Positions 14,439-19,958 of a stretch of 19,958 nucleotides of DNA are shown in pieces. The DNA is from Gemmatimonadota bacterium (GTDB taxonomy: Bacteria; Gemmatimonadota; Gemmatimonadetes; Gemmatimonadales; Gemmatimonadaceae). Within the stretch, counting starts at the first letter, position 1, and each line of letters starts with the position of its first letter. The notes under the pieces are model-generated. The model searched no databases. It was given only the letters and a program-made list of their open reading frames with translations, and had not been told where the DNA came from. The stretch spans positions 1 through 19,958 of the forward strand of contig CANGXK010000008.1 in the NCBI GenBank assembly GCA_947457715.1. Direction: 5' to 3'. The position numbers and the translations under genes are program-made.

Positions 14439-16049
14439 ATGACACGCACCCGCAAGGCCGCTCTGGCCAGCCTGATCCTCCTCCCGGTGCTCGCCGGGGG
14501 CTTTGCCCTGCAGGCGCGGTCTACGCGTGGCGGAGCTCAGCTCCTCGACCAGGTGCTGACGTTCGTCGCCCTGCGTTACGTGGACACGCTCGACGCGCAG
14601 CAACTCTATGAAAAGGCAGCGCGCGGCCTGGTGAAGGAACTCAACGACCCCTACACCGAACTGTTCACGCCCAAGCAGCTCGAAGAGTTCTCGCGCACCA
14701 CCAACGGGCGCTATGCCGGTATCGGCATGGAGATCTCGAAGGTCGGCGATTACGTGACCGTCAATAAGGTCTTCCCCAACTCTCCCGCCGAGGGTGGTGG
14801 TGTGCAGGAAGGGGACAAGATCATGATCATCGACACCACCAATGCGCGTGGCTTCAACACGCAGCAGGTGCAGAACAAGCTCCTCGGTCCCATCGACTCG
14901 CCGGTCAGCGTCACCTTCGGCCGTATTGGTGCGGTCCAGCCGATCAAGATGAGCTTCAAGCGCGCCCAGATCACCGTGCCTGCGGTACCGTACACCATGA
15001 TGATCGAGGACAAGGTCGGCTACGTCCCGCTTCAGCGATTCTCCGAGCAGACGACCGAAGACATTGCCAACTCGGTGATCGCCCTCGGCAAACAGGGCGC
15101 CAAGGGTATCATCATCGACCTGCGCGGCAATCCGGGCGGCATTCTCGACGAGGCCTTCGCCATGTCGAACCTGTTCCTGCCGAAGGGCAAGGAACTGCTG
15201 TCCGTGCGCGGACGCGGGGAATTTCAGAAGTTCATCGCCGAACGTGATCCGCTTGCGCCGGACGTTCCGCTCATCGTCCTCGTCGACGGCGGATCCGCCT
15301 CGGCGTCCGAGATCGTCGCCGGCGCCCTGCAGGACTACGACCGCGCGCTGGTGCTCGGCACCACGTCCTTCGGCAAGGGCCTCGTGCAGTCCGTGTACAA
15401 TCTCGACGGCGGCTACGCCCTCAAGATCACGACGGGCAAATGGTTTACGCCGTCGGGTCGCTCCATCCAGAAGGAGCGCAAGATGAATGCGGATGGCCAG
15501 TTCGCCGAAGTGCTCCCCGACTCCATGGAAACGGATTCCGTGCGGAAAGCGCGCCCGACCTTCAAGTCGGCGAGCGGGCGCACAGTGTACGGCGGTGGCG
15601 CCATCACCCCCGACGTGATCGTCGCCCCGGACACGCTGTCCAGTGCCGAACAGGTGTTTCGTCGTGCCATCGCCCCGAGCTTCCAGAAGTACTTCAACCA
15701 GATCGCCGTCATAGCGGAAGGCCAGAAGGGCAAGGTGAAGCCCGATTTCACCGTAAACCCGGCGTGGCGCGACGAACTCTACCAGAAGCTCACGGCCGAC
15801 ACGGTCAAGATCGACAAAGCCGTGTGGGATGGCGGCGCGCCGGATATCGATCGCGCCATCGAAGACCGCGTGGCCAAGGTCGCCTTCGGCGACACCCTCG
15901 TACGTCGTCGCAGCCTGAAGGACGACAACCAGCTCCGTGCCGCGATCACCCTCCTCAAGAAGGCCGCCACGCAGAAGGACGTCTTCGCCGCCGCCGGCGC
16001 CGCACCGGCCGTTACCAAGGCCGGCGTGGCCCGCCGCAGCGGGAACTGA
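14439..16049 (+). CDS. S41-family carboxyl-terminal processing protease with PDZ domain
   Basis: 536 residues from ATG 14439, chosen because it begins a classic export signal (TRTRKAALASLILLPVLAGG, residues 2-21); an earlier in-frame ATG at 14322 would bury it. The protein is exported or anchored by this helix. After an N-terminal helical region comes a PDZ domain (~85-165, GIGMEI and VFPNSPAEGGGVQEGD). The S41 catalytic domain (~185-345) has nucleophile Ser288 (GGSASASEI), Lys313 (SFGKGLVQ) and Gln317. A C-terminal extension of ~190 residues follows. The role is cleavage of unstructured C-termini of periplasmic or envelope proteins in quality control. A terminator-like hairpin at 16104-16145 follows the gene. 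Confidence 0.95.
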   Translation: MTRTRKAALASLILLPVLAGGFALQARSTRGGAQLLDQVLTFVALRYVDTLDAQQLYEKAARGLVKELNDPYTELFTPKQLEEFSRTTNGRYAGIGMEISKVGDYVTVNKVFPNSPAEGGGVQEGDKIMIIDTTNARGFNTQQVQNKLLGPIDSPVSVTFGRIGAVQPIKMSFKRAQITVPAVPYTMMIEDKVGYVPLQRFSEQTTEDIANSVIALGKQGAKGIIIDLRGNPGGILDEAFAMSNLFLPKGKELLSVRGRGEFQKFIAERDPLAPDVPLIVLVDGGSASASEIVAGALQDYDRALVLGTTSFGKGLVQSVYNLDGGYALKITTGKWFTPSGRSIQKERKMNADGQFAEVLPDSMETDSVRKARPTFKSASGRTVYGGGAITPDVIVAPDTLSSAEQVFRRAIAPSFQKYFNQIAVIAEGQKGKVKPDFTVNPAWRDELYQKLTADTVKIDKAVWDGGAPDIDRAIEDRVAKVAFGDTLVRRRSLKDDNQLRAAITLLKKAATQKDVFAAAGAAPAVTKAGVARRSGN

Positions 16050-16103
16050 CCGTCCGGCGCGGCAGGCGCCTTCATCGCCGTCCGTATCTCTACTGAATTG
16101 CCG

Positions 16104-16145
16104 CATGGGCTGAACCTCTCTACGGTTCAGCCCATGCGTATTTTT
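16104..16145 (+). terminator. Perfect 13-bp hairpin plus T-run, overlapping the next start codon
   Basis: CATGGGCTGAACC (16104-16116) pairs perfectly with GGTTCAGCCCATG (16124-16136) around a 7-base loop, and TATTTTT (16139-16145) follows after two bases. It has the form of an intrinsic terminator for the protease gene, yet its 3' arm ends exactly at the ATG of the lipoprotein gene, so it may also act as an attenuator or block ribosome access. Confidence 0.75.
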
Positions 16146-17213
16146 ACCCCCCTTCCGATCCTCGTTGCAGTTGCCAGCCTCGCGGCGGCCTGCACCTCGA
16201 CGTCGCGCTCCAGTGCGGCCACCAACGCCGCCCCGATAGGCGACGTCATCGCCCCCGACAGCGGCGAATCGCACATCTCGAACATCCGCCAGCTCACGAA
16301 TGGCGGCGAGAATGCCGAAGCGTATTTCAGCGCCGACGGCCAGTGGATCACCTTCCAGTCCACCCGAGACGGCCGCACCTGCGATCAGCAGTACGTCATG
16401 CGCCGCGACGGGTCGGGGCTCACCAAGGTCTCCGTCGGCGGCAAGACCACCTGTGGATGGTTCCTGCCGGGCAGCCAGCGCCTCTTCTTCGCTTCCACGC
16501 ACGCCGCCGACAGCGCGTGCCCGGTGAAGCCGGATCCGTCGCAGGGCTACGTGTGGGGCATCGATCCGTTCGACATCTACACTGTCGGCCGCGACGGCAA
16601 GGATCTCCAGCGCCTCACCAACTACGGCGTGTACACCGCCGAGGGTGTGCTCTCACCCGACGGCACGTCGATCGTGTTCACGTCGCTCAAGGACGGTGAC
16701 CTCGACATCTACACGATGAATGTCGACGGCACCAACGTGAAGCGCCTGACCACGACGCCGGGATACGATGGTGGTCCGTGGTGGTCGCCCGACGGCAAGA
16801 AGATCGTGTATCGTGCCTGGCACTACACCGATCCCGCCGAGCTCAAGGCCTATCAGGACCTCCTCGGCAAGCGCATGATCCGCCCGAACCGCATGGAGCT
16901 CTTCGTCATGAACGCCGACGGCTCCGACCAGACACAGATCACCAAGCTCGGCGGTGCGAATTTCGGACCGTCGTGGACGCCCGACGGAAAGCGCATCATC
17001 TTCTCGTCGAACCACCGCAATCCGCGCAGCCGCAACTTCGATCTGTTTCTCGTGAACGTTGATGGCACGGGTCTCGAGCGTCTGACCACGCACGAAGATT
17101 TCGACGGCTTCCCGATGTTCAGCCCCGACGGCAAGTCGCTGATCTGGGCCTCAAACCGTCATGATGCGAAGCCAGGCGAAACGAACCTATTCCTCGCTGA
17201 CTGGAAGAACTGA
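16134..17213 (+). CDS. Lipoprotein with TolB/PD40-like beta-propeller
   Basis: 359 residues from ATG 16134, which starts a good lipoprotein signal: MRIFTPLPILVAVASLAAAC, with lipobox LAAAC and acylated Cys20. An in-frame TTG at 16098 is a poorer start. After a Ser/Ala linker come repeated PD40/WD40-like blades of the form FSxDGxxIxFxSxRDGxxxIYxMxxDG (for example around ~68-90, 175-205, 215-235, 280-300, 325-345), as in TolB and related exported propellers. Blades carry repeated 'SPDGKxIxY' and 'xNVDGTxxxRLT' signatures. It probably sits on the outer membrane or periplasmic face and binds proteins or ligands; some related propellers are peptidase accessory domains. The hairpin over its start suggests regulated or low-level translation. 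Confidence 0.88.
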   Translation: MRIFTPLPILVAVASLAAACTSTSRSSAATNAAPIGDVIAPDSGESHISNIRQLTNGGENAEAYFSADGQWITFQSTRDGRTCDQQYVMRRDGSGLTKVSVGGKTTCGWFLPGSQRLFFASTHAADSACPVKPDPSQGYVWGIDPFDIYTVGRDGKDLQRLTNYGVYTAEGVLSPDGTSIVFTSLKDGDLDIYTMNVDGTNVKRLTTTPGYDGGPWWSPDGKKIVYRAWHYTDPAELKAYQDLLGKRMIRPNRMELFVMNADGSDQTQITKLGGANFGPSWTPDGKRIIFSSNHRNPRSRNFDLFLVNVDGTGLERLTTHEDFDGFPMFSPDGKSLIWASNRHDAKPGETNLFLADWKN

Positions 17214-17225
17214 CCACTTAGGCCT

Positions 17226-17366
17226 GTCCTCATCATTGCATTCCTGCTGACCCCGTTCATCGAGCGCCCGCGTTCGATCGACGTGCGCTTCATCGACACC
17301 GACGTCGGCGGGGGCCAGCAGGAGTTGGGAATTGACGCTGATGGCGACGTGATTTACGCCGCCTGA
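17226..17366 (+). pseudogene. Short orphan reading frame without a normal start codon
   Basis: Directly after the lipoprotein stop, and in the same frame, the DNA reads VLIIAFLLTPFIERPRSIDV, then RFIDTDVGGGQQELGIDADG and DVIYAA before TGA at 17364-17366. This is a plausible membrane helix followed by an acidic soluble tail, with natural codon use, but there is no ATG, GTG or TTG between the lipoprotein stop and the helix. Either it uses a rare start (CTG, ATT or ATC), or it is the remaining end of a gene whose 5' part was deleted. No other gene is visible in 17214-17387. Unrecognised family. Confidence 0.35.
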
Positions 17367-17387
17367 GCGCGAAGCTGTTGGTGTCCG

Positions 17388-17921
17388 TCAGCCGATATCG
17401 TGCGCCATGTGTGGTCCGCCAGCGGAGTACAGTCCAAGCGCACGCAGGAGATCGGCGGCGGTGGACTGCTCGTCGATACTCAGGCCCTCCATGATCTGAG
17501 TCAGCAACGCAGCATGCTCCGGAAAGATCCGCGCGACCAGTTCGGTACCGCACGGTGTGAGCGCGGCATATCGTGCCCGACGATCTTCGGGGCAGGTCCT
17601 TCGCTCCACGAGTCCCTTGGCGGTCAGCCGGTCGACCAGGAAGGTGATGCCCCCACTCGACACGAGTATGCGGCGCTGCACTTCGCCCAGGAGCATCGGC
17701 CCCCGATGATAGAGCGCTTCGAGGATTCCGAACTCGGCGAGCGTCAACCCATGGCGTGCCACGTCGGCCGTGGCGTGGGCGGCAATTGCCGCGTGGGCAC
17801 GAGACATGATCACCCAGAGCCGGAGCGCAGCAAGAGACGCGTCATCCAACTGCAGCTCGTGCGCTTCGGAGTTGGGGGGCGTGTCCGACGCCGTCGGATC
17901 AGGACGCGTACTGGTTGCCAT
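17388..17921 (-). CDS. MarR-family transcriptional regulator
   Basis: 177 residues from ATG 17921, preferred because GGAGAGG lies nine bases upstream; earlier in-frame starts at 17942 (ATG) and 17957 (TTG) are possible. A polar, Pro/Thr-rich N-terminus (~1-35) precedes the MarR fold: helix VIMSRAHAAIAAHATADVA, then LTLAEFGILEALYHRGPMLL (~64-83), the recognition helix SSGGITFLVDRLTAKGLVER (~93-112) and the wing CPEDRRARYAALTPCG. The C-terminal helix supplies dimer contacts. Two cysteines (in the wing) are present, so thiol sensing is conceivable but unproven. It is divergent from the YhaM-like gene, with 85 bases between starts, so autoregulation and control of that gene are plausible. Ligand unknown. 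Confidence 0.9.
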   Translation of the reverse strand: MATSTRPDPTASDTPPNSEAHELQLDDASLAALRLWVIMSRAHAAIAAHATADVARHGLTLAEFGILEALYHRGPMLLGEVQRRILVSSGGITFLVDRLTAKGLVERRTCPEDRRARYAALTPCGTELVARIFPEHAALLTQIMEGLSIDEQSTAADLLRALGLYSAGGPHMAHDIG

Positions 17922-18006
17922 ACCGTCAAGCCTCTCCATCATGGGCGCGCCGCGCAAGGGCGCGTGCTGACCTTCCCTCCGTCAGACGCCTCCACGAGTT
18001 TTCGGC
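17922..18006. promoter_or_regulatory. Divergent promoter region between the MarR-type and YhaM-like genes
   Basis: The 85-base spacer contains the minus-strand Shine-Dalgarno for the MarR-type gene and an interrupted dyad CTGAC-N9-GTCAG (~17968-17986), a possible operator for a dimeric regulator. No confident -35/-10 pair is visible on either strand. Confidence 0.3.
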
Positions 18007-19005
18007 ATGTCGAGATTCGATCTTCGTACCGCCGCCGTGGGCGACCGGGTACAACATGAGTTCCTCGTGCGCGACCGCGCCGAGAAGATGACGAAGGCGG
18101 GAATGCCGTTCGTGGTGCTCACCCTGGCCAATGGCTCGGGAAGTATCGAGACGGCGCCGATCTGGTCGGAGAAGCTGGATTGGTGCCTCGGTGCCGACCG
18201 CGGCAAGGTGGTGCAGGTGATCGGCGATATCGGCACGTTCGGCGACAAGGGGGCCGGCAAGCGGCAGTTGACGGTGACCGCGCCGCTGCGGGTGCTTCCG
18301 TCGGACCAGTTCGACCCGACGGAGTTTCTCCCACGCATCGACGTTGAAACCGATCGGGTCTGGGATGCCTTCGACGAGCTGCGCGCCAAGATCAGCTCAC
18401 CCACGGTGCGGGCGGCGGTCGACTTATTTTTCGCCGACGATGAATTCCGGGTGCGATTCGAGCGCACGCCGGGAGCGGTGAATGGCCACCATTCCCAGTT
18501 GGGCGGCCTGTTGCTGCATGTGTTCGAGGTGACGAAGATCGCCAAGACGATCGCGACGACGGTCAGGAAGGCCAATGCCGATCTGGCCGTCGCCGGCGCC
18601 ATGCTGCACGATATCGGGAAAGTGGAGGCGTATTCGACCTCTCCTGAGGGCTTCGCCCACACCCCCACCGGCATGCTTCTCGGACACGTCACCCTCGGGG
18701 CCCTGATGTTCGACCGGAAGCTCCGCGACTCGTCCCTGCAACTATCCATCGCGCAGCGCGACGAGTTGCTGCATTTCATCCTGTCTCATCACGGTGCACT
18801 CGAATTCGGCAGCCCGGTGCAACCCATGACGGTGGAAGCGGAGATCGTCCACTGGGCCGACGAGGCCTCGGCGAAGGCCACGGACATGGTTGATGAACTG
18901 GCCGATCCGGAGCTCTTCCCCCCGGGCACGGACACCGAAATCTCCGCAAAGCGTTCTTGGCGTTTGGGCAGGAAGCTCTGGCGTCGCCCCGCACCCTGGG
19001 AATGA
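18007..19005 (+). CDS. YhaM-like 3'-5' exoribonuclease (OB-fold plus HD domain)
   Basis: 332 residues, close to the length of Bacillus YhaM. An N-terminal OB-fold for nucleic-acid binding (~10-97: DRVQHEFLVRDRAEKMTKAG, then PFVVLTLANGSGSIETAPIW) leads through a helical linker to an HD domain (~155-300). That domain has metal-binding His171, His201-Asp202 (MLHDIGK), His227 (LLGHVTL), His261/His262 (LSHHG) and Asp285 (HWADEAS). The order and spacing are those of YhaM, a manganese-dependent 3'-5' exonuclease of RNA and single-stranded DNA acting in the cytoplasm. The last ~25 residues are basic. The start ATG has no Shine-Dalgarno. It is divergent from the MarR-type gene. A general HD nucleotidase is the alternative, but the OB+HD pairing favours YhaM. 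Confidence 0.88.
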   Translation: MSRFDLRTAAVGDRVQHEFLVRDRAEKMTKAGMPFVVLTLANGSGSIETAPIWSEKLDWCLGADRGKVVQVIGDIGTFGDKGAGKRQLTVTAPLRVLPSDQFDPTEFLPRIDVETDRVWDAFDELRAKISSPTVRAAVDLFFADDEFRVRFERTPGAVNGHHSQLGGLLLHVFEVTKIAKTIATTVRKANADLAVAGAMLHDIGKVEAYSTSPEGFAHTPTGMLLGHVTLGALMFDRKLRDSSLQLSIAQRDELLHFILSHHGALEFGSPVQPMTVEAEIVHWADEASAKATDMVDELADPELFPPGTDTEISAKRSWRLGRKLWRRPAPWE

Positions 19006-19192
19006 CTTCGCGGTCGTGGTGGGCTCGGTCCTACTGCACGGTTCCGAATAGAAAACCATCTTTTTCTGGATAGACGGTTAATCCCGGAAATGAAGTTTTG
19101 GTGTCGATGGTGCCGGATTCCGCAAGGGTGTTTTACATTTTTTCGTGTCGGCCGCTGGATCTTGGCCGACGCACTTTGCGCGAGGAGGCGGG
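19006..19192. promoter_or_regulatory. AT-rich intergenic leader before a small zinc-ribbon gene
   Basis: This spacer is clearly richer in A and T than its surroundings. It contains AGAAAA/TTTTCT (around 19054-19071, possibly the weak terminator of the YhaM-like gene). Further on, GTCGGCC (19147-19153) and GGCCGAC (19164-19170) form a 7-bp perfect hairpin with a 10-base loop. A strong Shine-Dalgarno GAGGAGG (19182-19188) precedes the ATG at 19193. The hairpin lies in the probable 5' leader. I cannot place a -35/-10 pair with confidence. Confidence 0.4.
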
Positions 19193-19402
19193 ATGCGTAA
19201 GCCACGTCCGAACACCTACAACCCAGCGCAGGCGCTGCATTTGATTGCGGCCGACCGCACTGGACTTCCTCTCAGCTGTCCGTCTTGCGAGGGTCATATC
19301 GAGCGTGATCCCGTCCTGCATCCACCGGCCCAGAATTCACACGTCACGCTGACGTGCGCGAGTTGCGGCCGTCTTGCCCGCTACATCGCGGGCGTGAATT
19401 GA
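19193..19402 (+). CDS. Small zinc-ribbon protein of unknown function
   Basis: 69 residues from ATG 19193, selected for the GAGGAGG five bases upstream. Two CxxC pairs (CPSC ~29-32 and CASC ~55-58) frame a loop of about 22 residues, forming a four-cysteine zinc ribbon. The N-terminus (RKPRPNTYNPAQALHLIAAD) is basic and helical, and the short C-terminus ends ARYIAGVN. It could bind nucleic acid or protein. It has its own AT-rich upstream region and a strong terminator downstream, so it is an independent transcription unit, and its good Shine-Dalgarno suggests high expression. I do not recognise a named family. Confidence 0.75.
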   Translation: MRKPRPNTYNPAQALHLIAADRTGLPLSCPSCEGHIERDPVLHPPAQNSHVTLTCASCGRLARYIAGVN

Positions 19403-19423
19403 ACCGCACACAGTCATCATGAG

Positions 19424-19464
19424 AACGCCCCGCTCGGATGCATCCGGGCGGGGCGTTTCGTTTG
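19424..19464. terminator. Strong intrinsic terminator between convergent genes
   Basis: AACGCCCCGC (19424-19433) pairs with GCGGGGCGTT (19448-19457), enclosing the self-complementary CGGATGCATCCG (19435-19446), so a stem of more than 15 bp is possible. TTCGTTT follows on the plus strand. It sits 22 bases past the small zinc-ribbon stop and 16 bases before the end of the minus-strand YggX gene. It probably serves both directions, though the T-run is better on the plus strand. Confidence 0.9.
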
Positions 19465-19479
19465 TGCGACGTCGCGAAC

Positions 19480-19758
19480 TCACCAGTTGATCGTACCCTG
19501 CTTGGTCGTGTCCACGTCTTCGGCATCGCCCTTCTTGAATAGAAAGGCGTCCATGTTGCGAGTGAGAAAGGTCCGCGCCTGCGGATCCATAACATTGAGT
19601 CCGTAGTGATTGATCAGCATGGTTTGCTGCTTGAGCCACTGCGCCCAGCAATCCTTGCAGATTTCCCCCAGAATTCTGGCACCCACGGCGCCGGGAAACG
19701 GAGGACGTTCGAATCCCTCTCGGGTCTGACCACATCGCGAGCAGGTCACATCAGCCAT
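19480..19758 (-). CDS. yggX: YggX-family Fe(II)-trafficking / oxidative-damage protection protein, four-cysteine form
   Basis: 92 residues from ATG 19758, with CGGAG seven bases upstream. The core matches YggX: FPGAVGARILGEICKDCWAQW, read in two parts (FPGAVGARILGEI and KDCWAQW), then KQQTMLINHYGLNVMDPQAR (~44-62) and FLTRNMDAFLF. YggX proteins help protect iron-sulphur proteins and limit iron-driven oxidative damage in the cytoplasm. Enterobacterial YggX has one conserved N-terminal cysteine. This protein has two CxxC pairs (Cys6/Cys9 and Cys34/Cys37), which could make a rubredoxin- or zinc-ribbon-like metal site. The C-terminal tail (~76-92) is polar. The gene is monocistronic as far as the window shows and ends against the shared terminator. 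Confidence 0.88.
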   Translation of the reverse strand: MADVTCSRCGQTREGFERPPFPGAVGARILGEICKDCWAQWLKQQTMLINHYGLNVMDPQARTFLTRNMDAFLFKKGDAEDVDTTKQGTINW

Positions 19759-19958
19759 GCGTTGACTCCGTGTAAATCTTCGCCGGCGATGACACTGCCG
19801 AACGGGGAGGTAAACCTGAAAGCTAGCCCCGCGGACGGGCCGCGCCAGCCTGCGTGATCCCGTCCAGCTGCCCGGTAATGCCTGTGGCGGGTCACGGATA
19901 ACAACGGAAACAGACGATTCCAGCCTGAACGGACAGCAACCGATACAAACGGACACCA
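19759..19958. other. Non-coding region upstream of yggX, end of window
   Basis: No gene is supported here on either strand. The part nearest yggX should hold its promoter, but no -35/-10 pair stands out. The hexamer AACGGA occurs three times near the edge (19903, 19928 and 19948), with a related ACGGAT at 19894. Their irregular spacing (25 and 20 bases) makes a protein-binding array only a weak possibility. Confidence 0.4.

Noticed and set aside
14283..16502. Long minus-strand open frame (739 codons) opposite the protease gene
   Set aside because: It shadows the protease and the start of the lipoprotein gene; its composition is not protein-like and no motif is visible.
19759..19958. N-terminal extension of the yggX frame to the window edge
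   Set aside because: The extension is Arg- and Pro-rich without YggX similarity; the ATG at 19758 has a ribosome site and begins just before the conserved cysteines.

Overview
The window is high-GC bacterial chromosome, densely packed and almost entirely read on the + strand. It has many stop/start overlaps of the ATGA, GTGA and TGATG type and few clear Shine-Dalgarno sites. The gene mix is an AT-hook/histone-H1-like protein rich in Ala-Pro-Lys, several NtrB/NtrC-type and HD-GYP signalling genes, an RPA-type replication initiator in the chromosome, a YhaM-like nuclease and a four-cysteine YggX. This suggests a member of the Gemmatimonadota (Gemmatimonas-like). That is inference from gene content and style; no rRNA or marker gene is present to confirm it.

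Layout. (1) 1-238, minus: the 5' end of glutamine synthetase glnA, divergent from a membrane-anchored zinc-ribbon protein (296-1087). (2) 1088-7818: a signalling block. It begins with a degenerate gene-poor stretch (1126-1417), then a histidine kinase overlapping a REC/HD-GYP c-di-GMP phosphodiesterase. An acidic/basic nucleoid-type protein with a structured leader follows, overlapping a PAS-GAF histidine kinase that overlaps an NtrC-type sigma-54 activator. A stand-alone receiver closes the block. (3) 7938-13441: a MerR-type regulator, then a serine-biosynthesis cluster of serA, an FAD-dependent 2-hydroxyacid dehydrogenase, serB and a class V aminotransferase. (4) 13499-17213: an RPA-type replication initiator homologue, an S41 carboxyl-terminal processing protease, and a lipoprotein with a TolB/PD40-like propeller whose start codon lies inside a perfect hairpin. 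(5) 17214-19958: a short orphan reading frame with no start codon, a MarR-type regulator (minus) divergent from a YhaM-like OB-HD nuclease, a small zinc-ribbon protein, a strong terminator between convergent genes, and a YggX-family protein (minus).

How the genes work together. The serine cluster is the clearest pathway. SerA oxidises 3-phosphoglycerate and, in several bacteria, can regenerate NAD by reducing 2-oxoglutarate to D-2-hydroxyglutarate. A D-2-hydroxyglutarate dehydrogenase-like flavoenzyme in the same operon would recycle that product. The class V aminotransferase and the HAD phosphatase would complete 3-phosphoglycerate to serine. The signalling block pairs one kinase with a c-di-GMP phosphodiesterase and another with a sigma-54 activator, the latter translationally coupled to a probable DNA-compacting protein.

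I found no mobile element, CRISPR array, tRNA or rRNA. No single locus is a clearly new system. The most unusual points are the acidic/AT-hook/H1-like protein fused into a two-component operon, the chromosomal RPA initiator homologue, the start codon locked in a terminator-like hairpin, and the four-cysteine YggX.
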